From Clostridia bacterium (GTDB lineage Bacteria > Bacillota_A > Clostridia > Christensenellales > CAG-138), in contig JAFZCW010000053.1 in assembly GCA_017556125.1 (NCBI GenBank), forward strand, positions 1 to 13,549: a stretch of DNA of 13,549 nt, given 5' to 3'. Both the position numbers and the translations under genes were made by a program. The notes beneath the pieces are model-generated. The model saw only the letters and a list, made by a program, of their open reading frames with translations, had not been told where the DNA came from and did no database searches. The first letter of the stretch is position 1. Each line of letters opens with the position of its first letter. Of this stretch, positions 7,208-13,491 are shown piece by piece.

Positions 7208-8188
7208 ATGTTTGGTTATTATTCTCTTCTCGCTCTGTTCGCAGGCTTTGTTCTCGACCTGATCGCGGGCGATCCCCGTTCGATTCCCCATCCTGTTCAG
7301 ATCATGGGGCTTCTCATCTCCGCGCTTGAAAAACTGTTCCGACGCATCTTCCCGAAGACGGATACCGGGGAAAAACTGGCCGGACTTGCGCTCTGGCTGA
7401 TCGTTGTGATCCTGACAGGCGGCATTTCCTTCGCCCTGCTGATCTTCTGCTACCGGCTCTCTCCCTGGATCGGCTTCGCGGTGGAAACCATTATGTGCTG
7501 GCAGTGCCTTGCGGCAAAGTCGCTGCGGGATGAAAGCATGAAAGTCAAGAAAGCGCTCGACTCCGGGGATCTTTCCGCTTCCCGCGAGGCTGTATCCATG
7601 ATCGTCGGCCGGGATACGGATTCACTGGACGAAGCCGGCGTCGCCCGTGCAGCAGTCGAGACGGTCGCGGAAAACGCATCAGACGGGGTCATCGCGCCGC
7701 TATTCTATCTGATCCTGTTCGGCGGTCCGCTCGGAATGCTCTATAAGGCGGTCAACACGATGGACTCCATGCTCGGCTATACGGATCCGCCCTATACCAA
7801 CATCGGGCTGATCCCGGCCAAAGCGGATGACGTACTGAACTATGTCCCCTCCAGGATCGCGGCCATGTTCCTGCTTTTTGCCGGCGGACTGCTCGGCTAT
7901 GATGCAAAAGCAGGCATGAACATCTTCCGCAGAGACCGTTACAAGCACGCAAGCCCCAACGCGGCACAGACCGAATCCGCGATGGCGGGGCTTCTCGGGG
8001 TCCGTCTGGCAGGAAGCGCCTATTACCGCGGCGTACTGCATCACAAGGAATATATCGGGGATCCTCTCCGCGAAATCGAGCCGGAGGATATCGCCCGCTC
8101 CTGCAGCATTATGCTGCTTGCCTCTACCCTCGCCCTTCTGCTGTTCGGCGGAATCAAGCTCATGCTGTTTCTGCTGATCACCAAATAG
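7208..8188 (+). CDS. cbiB: Adenosylcobinamide-phosphate synthase (CbiB/CobD family)
   Basis: This 326-residue membrane protein attaches aminopropanol (or its phosphate) to adenosylcobyric acid, forming adenosylcobinamide (phosphate) late in cobalamin synthesis. The family pattern is clear: DLIAGDPRSIPHPVQIMG (17-34), AAKSLRDES (102-110), ENASDGVIAPLFY (155-167), YKAVNTMDSMLGY (179-191), KADDVLNYVPSR (205-216) and SPNAAQTESAMAGLLGVRL (249-267), with hydrophobic segments at about 5-20, 60-82, 160-180, 215-232 and the C-terminus. The start at 7208 is chosen because GAGGTG lies 7 nt upstream at 7195-7200 and because the longer frame beginning at 7163 starts upstream of the promoter's -10. It is followed after 83 nt, without a terminator, by cbiL. 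Confidence 0.9.
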   Translation: MFGYYSLLALFAGFVLDLIAGDPRSIPHPVQIMGLLISALEKLFRRIFPKTDTGEKLAGLALWLIVVILTGGISFALLIFCYRLSPWIGFAVETIMCWQCLAAKSLRDESMKVKKALDSGDLSASREAVSMIVGRDTDSLDEAGVARAAVETVAENASDGVIAPLFYLILFGGPLGMLYKAVNTMDSMLGYTDPPYTNIGLIPAKADDVLNYVPSRIAAMFLLFAGGLLGYDAKAGMNIFRRDRYKHASPNAAQTESAMAGLLGVRLAGSAYYRGVLHHKEYIGDPLREIEPEDIARSCSIMLLASTLALLLFGGIKLMLFLLITK

Positions 8189-8271
8189 AACTCTTCGTTT
8201 CGTGCCGACGTCATTTGCGCCGGGATCATCATGCGCACTGGTCGGCCGGCTCATCAACTGGAGGTATCGCG

Positions 8272-8955
8272 ATGCGCGGATCATTGTTCTGTATCGGCAC
8301 CGGTCCGGGAGACCCGGAACTGTTAACGCTGAAAGCGGCGCGTCTCATCCGGGAATCGGATCTGATCGCGGTCCCCGATACGGATTCCGTCGCCCTGAAA
8401 ATTGCGTCGGGAGCCGTTCCGGAAATTGCCGGAAAGCAGGTCCTGACGCTCTCCATGCCGATGGTCAGAGACAGAAAAGTACTCGATACAGCACACCGCA
8501 AGGCGGCGTCCGAACTGGAGCTGGCTCTGGACCAGGGTAAGAACATCGTGTATCTGACGCTCGGGGATCCTTCTGTCTACTGCAGTTTCACATATCTCGC
8601 AAGGCTTTTGAAATCGGACGGATATCCGTTTCAATATGTCAGCGGCGTCACCTCCTTTTCGGCGGCGGCAGCCCGTCTCGGAATCCCTCTCTCCGAGGGG
8701 AACGAGTCCCTGCACATCCTTCCCGCATCCTGTCAGCCGGAAACGGCTGATGAACTCAGAGGAACCTGTGTCATCATGAAATCAGGACAGAACCTCGGCG
8801 CCGTGAAAGCATCCCTGCTGAAAAGCGGCAGAAAGATTCAGGGCGTGACCAACTGCGGCATGGAAGACGAACGCGTCTACCGTTCCGCGGAAGAGATACC
8901 GGATAACGCAGGATATTTTACCCTGCTCATCACAAAAGAACCCGGAAGCGCCTGA
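8272..8955 (+). CDS. cbiL: Precorrin-2 / cobalt-factor-II C20-methyltransferase
   Basis: The 227-residue protein transfers a methyl group from S-adenosylmethionine to C20 of precorrin-2 or cobalt-precorrin-2, an early step of corrin ring formation. It has the tetrapyrrole methylase fold: CIGTGPGDPELLTLKAARLI (7-26) is the N-terminal signature, LGDPSVYCSFTYLA (97-110) the second, and SGVTSFSAAAARLGIPL (124-140) the third, and all are characteristic of CbiL/CobI rather than other ring methylases. Length is normal. The start at 8272 follows GGAGG (8260-8264) by 7 nt; an upstream in-frame ATG at 8215 has no such site. Probably co-transcribed with cbiB. CbiL (cobalt-early, anaerobic) and CobI (late-cobalt) cannot be separated with certainty here; the likely anaerobic host favours CbiL. 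Confidence 0.88.
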   Translation: MRGSLFCIGTGPGDPELLTLKAARLIRESDLIAVPDTDSVALKIASGAVPEIAGKQVLTLSMPMVRDRKVLDTAHRKAASELELALDQGKNIVYLTLGDPSVYCSFTYLARLLKSDGYPFQYVSGVTSFSAAAARLGIPLSEGNESLHILPASCQPETADELRGTCVIMKSGQNLGAVKASLLKSGRKIQGVTNCGMEDERVYRSAEEIPDNAGYFTLLITKEPGSA

Positions 8956-8982
8956 CAGTGCTGACCGTTCCGGAAAACAGTG

Positions 8983-9011
8983 TTGTCCGGATGCCCGGCC
9001 TGTGCTAAAGT
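8983..9011 (+). promoter_or_regulatory. Probable promoter of the ABC-F leader transcript
   Basis: TTGTCC (8983-8988) and TAAAGT (9006-9011) are 17 bp apart, giving a start near 9018. The palindrome TCCGGA occurs at 8969-8974 and again at 8986-8991, overlapping the -35, and forms a hairpin or operator-like dyad. No terminator separates cbiL from this region, so read-through is also possible. Confidence 0.45.
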
Positions 9012-9042
9012 ATATGATAGAAAGATGAGAGGAAGTGAACCG

Positions 9043-9054
9043 ATGCGCAAATGA
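9043..9054 (+). CDS. Leader mini-ORF 1 (MRK) upstream of the ABC-F gene
   Basis: ATG-CGC-AAA-TGA encodes just Met-Arg-Lys. A good ribosome site (AGAGGAAG, ending 9035) lies 7 nt upstream, better than chance would suggest for so short a frame. Its stop overlaps the start of the next mini-ORF in an ATGA arrangement. Likely role: translation of the leader as a ribosome sensor for the attenuator. Not known to be translated. Confidence 0.45.
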   Translation: MRK

Positions 9055-9071
9055 TCCGCGTTTTCAACTAG
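9051..9071 (+). CDS. Leader mini-ORF 2 (MIRVFN) upstream of the ABC-F gene
   Basis: ATG at 9051 overlaps the TGA of the first mini-ORF by one ATGA, then encodes Met-Ile-Arg-Val-Phe-Asn and a TAG stop. It could be reached by termination-reinitiation or directly from the same ribosome site (about 15 nt away, less favourable). It covers the first strand (9053-9075) of the leader's folding switch, so a ribosome stalled here would free the antiterminator strand. Short hydrophobic/basic leader peptides are common before macrolide, lincosamide and pleuromutilin resistance genes. Confidence 0.45.
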   Translation: MIRVFN

Positions 9072-9179
9072 ACAGTATCCCCCTGTAATAGGGGTTTGCT
9101 TTCTGTGGAAAAACGGATCATGCAAGATCGGAACCGCCCTCCGGGTGTTTTTGAAGTTGAGCCGTTTTCCGCACAGAGA
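9053..9179 (+). promoter_or_regulatory. Transcription attenuator with mutually exclusive hairpins
   Basis: Four strands can be traced by eye. Strand 1 (9053-9075: GATCCG, TTTTC, ACAG) pairs with strand 2 (9103-9119: CTGT, GAAAA, CGGATC), forming a protector. Strand 2 (9100-9116) alternatively pairs with strand 3 (9162-9179) in about 16 pairs with one mismatch (9109 with 9169) and one bulge (9171): the antiterminator. Strand 3 otherwise pairs with strand 4 (9176-9185) to form the terminator. A CCCC/GGGG hairpin (9080-9083 with 9091-9094) sits in the loop of the protector. Strand 1 lies inside mini-ORF 2, so ribosome position can choose the fold. This matches the known design of leader-controlled antibiotic-resistance genes. 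Confidence 0.65.
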
Positions 9180-9196
9180 ACGGCTTTTCTGGTTTT
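9160..9196 (+). terminator. Leader terminator directly before the ABC-F gene
   Basis: A 10-bp stem pairs AGCCGTTTTC (9160-9169) with GAGAACGGCT (9176-9185), with one G-U pair and loop CGCACA, followed by TTTCTGGTTTT. It sits between the promoter and the ABC-F start codon, so it must be overcome for expression. Its 5' arm is shared with the antiterminator. Confidence 0.7.
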
Positions 9197-9208
9197 CCGG
9201 GAGGAATT

Positions 9209-10765
9209 ATGCTGCAGATACAGAATCTGACAATTACACAGAAGAAAGACGACCGCGTCCTTGTCCGGGATCTGTCCTTTGTCCTCAATGACGGGGAAAA
9301 AGCAGCGCTTATCGGTGAAGAGGGAAACGGCAAATCCACGGTTCTGCGCTGGATCGCGGGAGATCCCGCCGTAGAGGAATACGCGGAAGCCCGGGGAAAT
9401 ATCATCTGTGACAATGTAATAGGCTATCTTAGCCAGGAACTGAACCGCAAGGACGGGAAACTGCCCGTCTGCGTCTATATGGAAAACGCCTGCGAGATCG
9501 GCATGAAAAATCCGAAAACGGTCCGAAGATACCTGGACCAGCTCGGGATCAGGGACGAACTGATCCGGGAGACGCGGCCGATGGATACGCTTTCCGGCGG
9601 AGAAAGGATCAAGCTGCAGATCCTTGTCATGCTCATAAACGGATGCGATCTGCTGCTGCTCGACGAACCGTCCAACGATCTGGATCTTGAAACCCTGCAG
9701 TGGCTGGAAACGTTTCTGAACAGGACGGACGCGTCGGTCCTGTATGTTTCCCACGATGAGCTGCTGCTGGAAAGAACCGCCGAAATGCTGATCCATATCG
9801 AACAGGTCCGGCGGAAAACGATCGACAGAGTCACAGTCGCACATGTACCCTATCGCCAGTATATCGCGGAAAGGGAAAGAAAACTCGATCATCAAGCTCA
9901 GATGTCCGTCTTTGAGCACAAGCAGTTCCAGAAAAAGAAGGACCGCTACCTGTCCATCTATCAGGCGGTCGATCATGCGCAGAAGACGATCGGAAGGGAC
10001 GACCCGTCAGGCGGGCGTCTGCTAAAGAAGAAGATGCATTCGGTGCAGTCGCTTGGAAAACGTCTGGAAAAGGAAAAGGAGTCGCTGACCAGCCTTCCGG
10101 AAGCGGAATGGGCCATCCTCCCTAAATTTGAAGAAACAGACCGCATCAATAACGGAAAAACGGTTCTGGATCTGTACCTTCCGTCGCTTCAGGCGGGAGA
10201 TAAATGCCTGGCAAAAAACGTCCGCCTTCATATAAGCGGTCCGGAAAGAGTCTGCATCATCGGGCAGAACGGATGCGGAAAGACAACGCTTATAAAAGAG
10301 ATCGCGGATATGCTTCTGCCAAGAAAAGATATCAGCACGGGATATGTTCCCCAGAATTATGACGACCTTCTGGACCTTTCAGAAACACCGGTCGAGATTC
10401 TGGCCCCGTCCGGTGAAAAGGAAGCGGTCACACATGCCCGGACCTACCTCGGGAGCATGAAGTACACCACATCGGAAATGGATCATGCCGCTTCGGAGCT
10501 TTCCGGCGGACAGCGGGCAAAGATCCTGCTTCTGAAGCTGATCCTGGACAGAAACAACGTGCTGATCCTGGATGAACCGACCCGGAATTTCAGCTCCCTG
10601 TCCAATCCGGCGCTTCGGAAGCTGTTTGCGTCCTTTCCGGGCTGCATCATTGCCGTGACACACGACAGGATGTTTCTGAAAGAGGTCGCGACACGGGTGG
10701 TTCGGCTGACGGAAACCGGTCTGGAGCCGGTCTATCCGGATGCGGACGGGTATGTTCATATGTAA
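9209..10765 (+). CDS. ABC-F ATPase, ribosomal-protection (antibiotic resistance) type
   Basis: The 518-residue soluble protein has two ATP-binding cassettes and no membrane segments, as in ABC-F proteins that bind the ribosomal E site and dislodge antibiotics from the peptidyl transferase centre. Cassette 1: Walker A GEEGNGKST (36-44), signature LSGGE (128-132), Walker B LLLLDEPSND with Glu153, switch His182. Linker about 200-315: charged and helical, the part that reaches toward P-site tRNA and the drug. Cassette 2: Walker A GQNGCGKTT (352-360), signature LSGGQ (431-435), Walker B VLILDEPTRN with Glu456, switch His485. The second cassette reads DEPTRNFSSLS rather than the DEPTNHLD of housekeeping EttA/Uup-type members; the EPTRN form is typical of clostridial and Vga/Lsa/VmlR-like resistance ABC-Fs. 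GGGAGGA precedes ATG by 5 nt. Expression appears controlled by the leader attenuator. The drug spectrum (pleuromutilin, lincosamide or streptogramin A likely) is inference. Confidence 0.88.
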   Translation: MLQIQNLTITQKKDDRVLVRDLSFVLNDGEKAALIGEEGNGKSTVLRWIAGDPAVEEYAEARGNIICDNVIGYLSQELNRKDGKLPVCVYMENACEIGMKNPKTVRRYLDQLGIRDELIRETRPMDTLSGGERIKLQILVMLINGCDLLLLDEPSNDLDLETLQWLETFLNRTDASVLYVSHDELLLERTAEMLIHIEQVRRKTIDRVTVAHVPYRQYIAERERKLDHQAQMSVFEHKQFQKKKDRYLSIYQAVDHAQKTIGRDDPSGGRLLKKKMHSVQSLGKRLEKEKESLTSLPEAEWAILPKFEETDRINNGKTVLDLYLPSLQAGDKCLAKNVRLHISGPERVCIIGQNGCGKTTLIKEIADMLLPRKDISTGYVPQNYDDLLDLSETPVEILAPSGEKEAVTHARTYLGSMKYTTSEMDHAASELSGGQRAKILLLKLILDRNNVLILDEPTRNFSSLSNPALRKLFASFPGCIIAVTHDRMFLKEVATRVVRLTETGLEPVYPDADGYVHM

Positions 10766-10809
10766 AACCGGATCCGTTCCGATCGGAATTCCGGTTCCTC
10801 CGCAGCAAA

Positions 10810-10849
10810 AAATCCGAATCTTCTGCCGGAGGGCTTGAGATTCGGATTT
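10810..10849. terminator. Bidirectional terminator between the ABC-F gene and the tRNA
   Basis: A perfect 12-bp stem pairs AAATCCGAATCT (10810-10821) with AGATTCGGATTT (10838-10849). On the minus strand the T run extends to six, giving a strong terminator for the tRNA transcript. On the plus strand the run is short (TTTCTTAT), but it is the only terminator after the ABC-F gene. Confidence 0.8.
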
Positions 10850-10857
10850 CTTATATC

Positions 10858-10933
10858 TGGTGGAGCATACCGGATTCGAACCGGTGACCTCAACATTGCG
10901 AACGTTGCGCGCTACCAACTGTGCTAATGCCCC
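10858..10933 (-). tRNA. tRNA-Ala, anticodon CGC
   Basis: A 76-nt cloverleaf with encoded CCA. Acceptor GGGGCAT pairs with ATGCTCC (one G-U), discriminator A73. The anticodon stem CAACG/TGTTG encloses loop TTCGCAA, so the anticodon is CGC, reading GCG alanine codons. The T arm is ACCGG-TTCGAAT-CCGGT. In the D stem, GCAC faces GCGC, leaving an A12-C23 mismatch, which is unusual. It is flanked by its own promoter and a strong terminator, so it is an independent transcription unit. Confidence 0.93.
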
Positions 10934-10945
10934 AATCGATTTTTT

Positions 10946-10974
10946 ATAATACATCAAGAAAAATGAAAATGCAA
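10946..10974 (-). promoter_or_regulatory. Promoter of tRNA-Ala
   Basis: On the minus strand TTGCAT (10974-10969) and TATTAT (10951-10946) are spaced by 17 bp, 12 nt before the mature tRNA 5' end. An A/T-rich spacer surrounds it. It lies between the SDR stop codon and the tRNA. Confidence 0.65.
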
Positions 10975-10981
10975 CTGTTTT

Positions 10982-11725
10982 TTACAGAGAACTTCCCCCG
11001 TCCACACATAATATCTGCCCGGTAATAAAGCCGGCCGTTTCCTCAAGAGCCAGAAAATAAACGGCGTTCGCGATATCCCCTGTTTCGCCGAACCGTTCAA
11101 GAGGAATGTTCGCCCGGATATCCTGTCTCTCGTTCTCGGTGAATTCCCGGTTCATTTCCGTGTCCACAAATCCCGGCGCAACCGCATTGACACGAATTCC
11201 GGAAGGAGCAAGTTCCAAGGCCAGAGATCTCGTCAGGCCGATCAGTGCGGCCTTGGAAGCGGAATACGGTACTTCACAGGAACAGCCCGTGATCCCAAGA
11301 TAGGAAGAAATGTTGACAATACTTCCCTTTTTCCGCGAGACCATATCCGGTATGACTGCCTTGCTGCAGAGCATGGCTCCTTTGCAGTTGACGGACAGAA
11401 TCCTGTCGATCTGTTCCGCAGAACAGTCCGTCAGAAGCTGTTCCGGAAGCGCAATGCCGGCATTGTTTACAAGGATATCCACCGGCCCGAACTCGTTTTT
11501 GATTTCGGAGTACATGCGCTTCACATCGCTGTCGGAAGAAATGTCCCCGCAGGTATACATGACGTCGCGGTTTTGGGATCTCAGCTGCACGGTCACTTCG
11601 GTCAGAAGATCCGTCCTTTCGAGGCAGTGCAGAACGACCCGGAATCCGTTTCTCGCAAACTGTTCGGCAACTGCCCTTCCGATCCCGCGCGAGGAACCGG
11701 TGACCCATACTGTCCGGAGACTCAC
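10982..11725 (-). CDS. Short-chain dehydrogenase/reductase, FabG-like 3-oxoacyl-ACP reductase
   Basis: This 247-residue classical SDR has the NAD(P)H loop TGSSRGIG (9-16), NNAG (87-90), the catalytic set Asn113, Ser140/141, Tyr154 and Lys158 (YSASK), APGFVDTEM (183-191) and the C-terminal GQILCVDGGSSL. Length and motifs match 3-oxoacyl-[acyl-carrier-protein] reductase FabG, but such genes away from a fab cluster often act on other ketones or alcohols, so the substrate is open. Start is GTG at 11725, overlapping the stop of the upstream membrane-protein gene as GTGA, with GGAGG 7 nt before it; translation is coupled. No strong terminator separates it from the tRNA gene. Confidence 0.85.
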   Translation of the reverse strand: MSLRTVWVTGSSRGIGRAVAEQFARNGFRVVLHCLERTDLLTEVTVQLRSQNRDVMYTCGDISSDSDVKRMYSEIKNEFGPVDILVNNAGIALPEQLLTDCSAEQIDRILSVNCKGAMLCSKAVIPDMVSRKKGSIVNISSYLGITGCSCEVPYSASKAALIGLTRSLALELAPSGIRVNAVAPGFVDTEMNREFTENERQDIRANIPLERFGETGDIANAVYFLALEETAGFITGQILCVDGGSSL

Positions 11726-12960
11726 TTCTTTTCCTCCGTTCCCCGGCTTTCGGCAGCTTCACGATCCTGTTCCGGCAGATCCTGCTGCTCGGCCGGATCG
11801 TCCTCTGAAGAATGCTTCTTCAATAACTGGACATGCTGCAGTTTCTCTTTCACGGATACCGTATGCACTTCCGGCTCCGGTTCCGGCGTTTTGAACACAT
11901 GGATGATTCCTTCGTCGTTCAGACTCTTAAACAGCGCGATCGCAATCGGTAGACCCAGCAATCCGATCGGACCGAAGACATAGGTGCCGATCACCATGGC
12001 CATCAGGGTCACGACGGGATGCACCCCGACATGATTTCCGACGATCTTCGGCTCGATAATATTGCGGATAATCGTGATCGTGATATAGAGAATTCCAATC
12101 TTCAGCGCCATGGGATAATTCTGCGTCACGATGGAGATGATGGTCCAGGGGATCAGAACCGTTCCGCTTCCGACAACGGGAAGAATGTCCAGCACCGCTA
12201 TCAGGGCGGCAATCATCGCCGCCCTTGGCTGTCCGATGATGCTCAGTCCGATAAAAAGCTCGCCAAATGTGATCAGCATGATCAGGGCGTACGACCGGAC
12301 ATATTTTCCGACCGTCTTTACCAGATGCGTGCGTCCTTCCCGCATCAGCATCTGGTTTCTCTCGGAAAGCTGCGCCATGACAAACCGCCGCAGAAGCGGA
12401 TAATCGGAGGCAATGAAAACAGTCGCGATGATGGTGATCAGCACCTTCAGGAGTACGGTCGGCATGCGTATCGCCATGGTCGTCAGCCACTTGAGAGCGG
12501 AGACGGAGGCATTGGTCAGAATGGATTCAAAGTTTGCGCTGAAGCCTGTCAGAACATCACGGACGATATCGCTCGCTTCAGGTGTAAGATTGGCGGAAAA
12601 CGCCAGGATTTTATCCGTCACCATGATCAGGAACGGTTCGATCTTGTCATTGTAATAATTCGGAAAACCCGCGATGATCGTTTTTGCCTCCGCAATCAGC
12701 TTTGTTCCGATCACGGAAAGCAGGAATCCGAATATCGCATAGAAAAAAATGGTGACAAGGAATGCGGCAATGCCTTTCCCAAAATGACATTTTTCTATCA
12801 GCAGATTGATTGCGGGCCTGATAATGACCGTAACAAGCCACGCAACCAGAAACGGCATCAGGATCGACAGACCTTTCCTGCAGATCAGGATCGCGATCCC
12901 GAGAATGACCGCGAAATAAGCAATATTGACTAAAACTGTTTTTTTATGCTGTGTTGTCAT
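11722..12960 (-). CDS. AI-2E/PerM-family membrane protein (YtvI-like)
   Basis: The 412-residue protein has about eight hydrophobic segments in the typical order: two near the N-terminus (about 10-58), one near 75-95, then a long soluble insertion (about 95-175) and a C-terminal membrane block containing FGELFIGLSIIGQPRAAMIAALIAVLDILPVVGSG and the family motif GVHPVVTLMAMVIGTYVFGPIGLLGLPIAIA. It ends in a charged tail of about 55 residues rich in Glu and Lys. The family includes YtvI (sporulation membrane protein) and putative AI-2 or ion exporters; the substrate is unknown. ATG at 12960 is preferred: an upstream TTG frame to 13011 overlaps the promoter. Its ribosome site is weak (AAAGAAG, about 10 nt). 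The gene is coupled to the SDR by a 4-nt overlap. Confidence 0.8.
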   Translation of the reverse strand: MTTQHKKTVLVNIAYFAVILGIAILICRKGLSILMPFLVAWLVTVIIRPAINLLIEKCHFGKGIAAFLVTIFFYAIFGFLLSVIGTKLIAEAKTIIAGFPNYYNDKIEPFLIMVTDKILAFSANLTPEASDIVRDVLTGFSANFESILTNASVSALKWLTTMAIRMPTVLLKVLITIIATVFIASDYPLLRRFVMAQLSERNQMLMREGRTHLVKTVGKYVRSYALIMLITFGELFIGLSIIGQPRAAMIAALIAVLDILPVVGSGTVLIPWTIISIVTQNYPMALKIGILYITITIIRNIIEPKIVGNHVGVHPVVTLMAMVIGTYVFGPIGLLGLPIAIALFKSLNDEGIIHVFKTPEPEPEVHTVSVKEKLQHVQLLKKHSSEDDPAEQQDLPEQDREAAESRGTEEKK

Positions 12961-12991
12961 ATTCTGAATGCTTCTTTGCCTGAATTGTAAG

Positions 12992-13015
12992 TTGATTTTA
13001 TCATGCGGCAATCAA
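12992..13015. repeat. Inverted repeat in the divergent perM-type/msrC promoter region
   Basis: TTGATT (12992-12997) and AATCAA (13010-13015) form a perfect 6-bp dyad 12 bp apart. It overlaps the -10 and spacer of the minus-strand promoter and lies upstream of the msrC -10, a position suited to an operator controlling both genes. Short enough to be chance. Confidence 0.3.
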
Positions 13016-13024
13016 GGGTGTAAA
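12995..13024 (-). promoter_or_regulatory. Promoter of the PerM-type/SDR operon
   Basis: On the minus strand TTTACA (13024-13019) and TAAAAT (13000-12995) each match consensus at five of six positions, with an 18-bp spacer. The start point would be near 12988, about 28 nt before the ATG at 12960. Confidence 0.55.
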
Positions 13025-13029
13025 GAATA

Positions 13030-13038
13030 TGCTATACT
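13030..13038 (+). promoter_or_regulatory. Extended -10 promoter of msrC
   Basis: TGC plus TATACT (13033-13038) forms a TGn-extended -10; no clear -35 is seen at 16-18 bp. Start of transcription is expected around 13045, which is the msrC start codon itself. Confidence 0.5.
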
Positions 13039-13044
13039 CATTGC

Positions 13045-13491
13045 ATGAGGATTTTACTGGAACAACTGTCCGGTCTCCTTTCGGAAGAACCGGATCCGAT
13101 CGCCACGATGGCTAACGCTGCTTCGTTCCTTTTCAACGCTCTGCCCGACGTCAGCTGGGCAGGGTTCTATCTGAAGCGCGGGGATGATCTGGTGGTTGGT
13201 CCGTTCTGCGGAAAACCCGCCTGCACAAGGATCAAACCCGGCCGTGGCGTTTGCGGAACGGCTTTTTCGGAACAGAAAACGGTCATCGTTCCCGATGTTC
13301 ATGCGTTCCCCGGGCATATCGCATGCGATCCCGATTCAAGGTCGGAAATCGTCATTCCGCTGTTCGGAAAGGACGGCGGCCCGTTTGGTGTTCTCGATCT
13401 TGACAGCACCGTATTCAGCCGGTTCGATGCAGAAACGGCGGACTTTCTGTCGAAAGCGTCCGAAATCATCTCTTCCCGTCTCGATTTCTGA
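13045..13491 (+). CDS. msrC: Free methionine-(R)-sulfoxide reductase (GAF-domain MsrC)
   Basis: The 148-residue cytosolic protein is a single GAF domain that reduces free methionine-R-sulfoxide, an oxidative-stress repair step. Hallmarks are NAASFLFNALPDVSWAGFYL (24-43), VGPFCGKPAC (51-60), GRGVCGTAF (67-75), FPGHIACDPDSRSEI (88-102) and GVLDLDSTVFSRF (115-127). Cys60, Cys70 and Cys94 fall at the spacing of the redox cysteines of E. coli MsrC (84, 94, 118), so it should be active. The N-terminus is several residues shorter than the E. coli protein. ATG 13045 is the first start possible in this frame after a stop at 13021-13023, yet it has no Shine-Dalgarno and coincides with the predicted transcription start, suggesting a leaderless mRNA. 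Confidence 0.9.
   Translation: MRILLEQLSGLLSEEPDPIATMANAASFLFNALPDVSWAGFYLKRGDDLVVGPFCGKPACTRIKPGRGVCGTAFSEQKTVIVPDVHAFPGHIACDPDSRSEIVIPLFGKDGGPFGVLDLDSTVFSRFDAETADFLSKASEIISSRLDF

Noticed and set aside
9079..9104. CCCC/GGGG hairpin as the terminator of cbiL
   Set aside because: Stem of only four pairs and a short T run; it fits better as a small hairpin inside the attenuator's protector.
9068..9976. Minus-strand frame of 302 codons opposite the ABC-F gene and leader
   Set aside because: Shadow of the ABC-F gene; no ribosome site, no family motif.
12019..12933. Plus-strand frame of 304 codons opposite the PerM-type gene
   Set aside because: Very hydrophilic Asp/Arg/Asn-rich shadow of a hydrophobic gene on the other strand.
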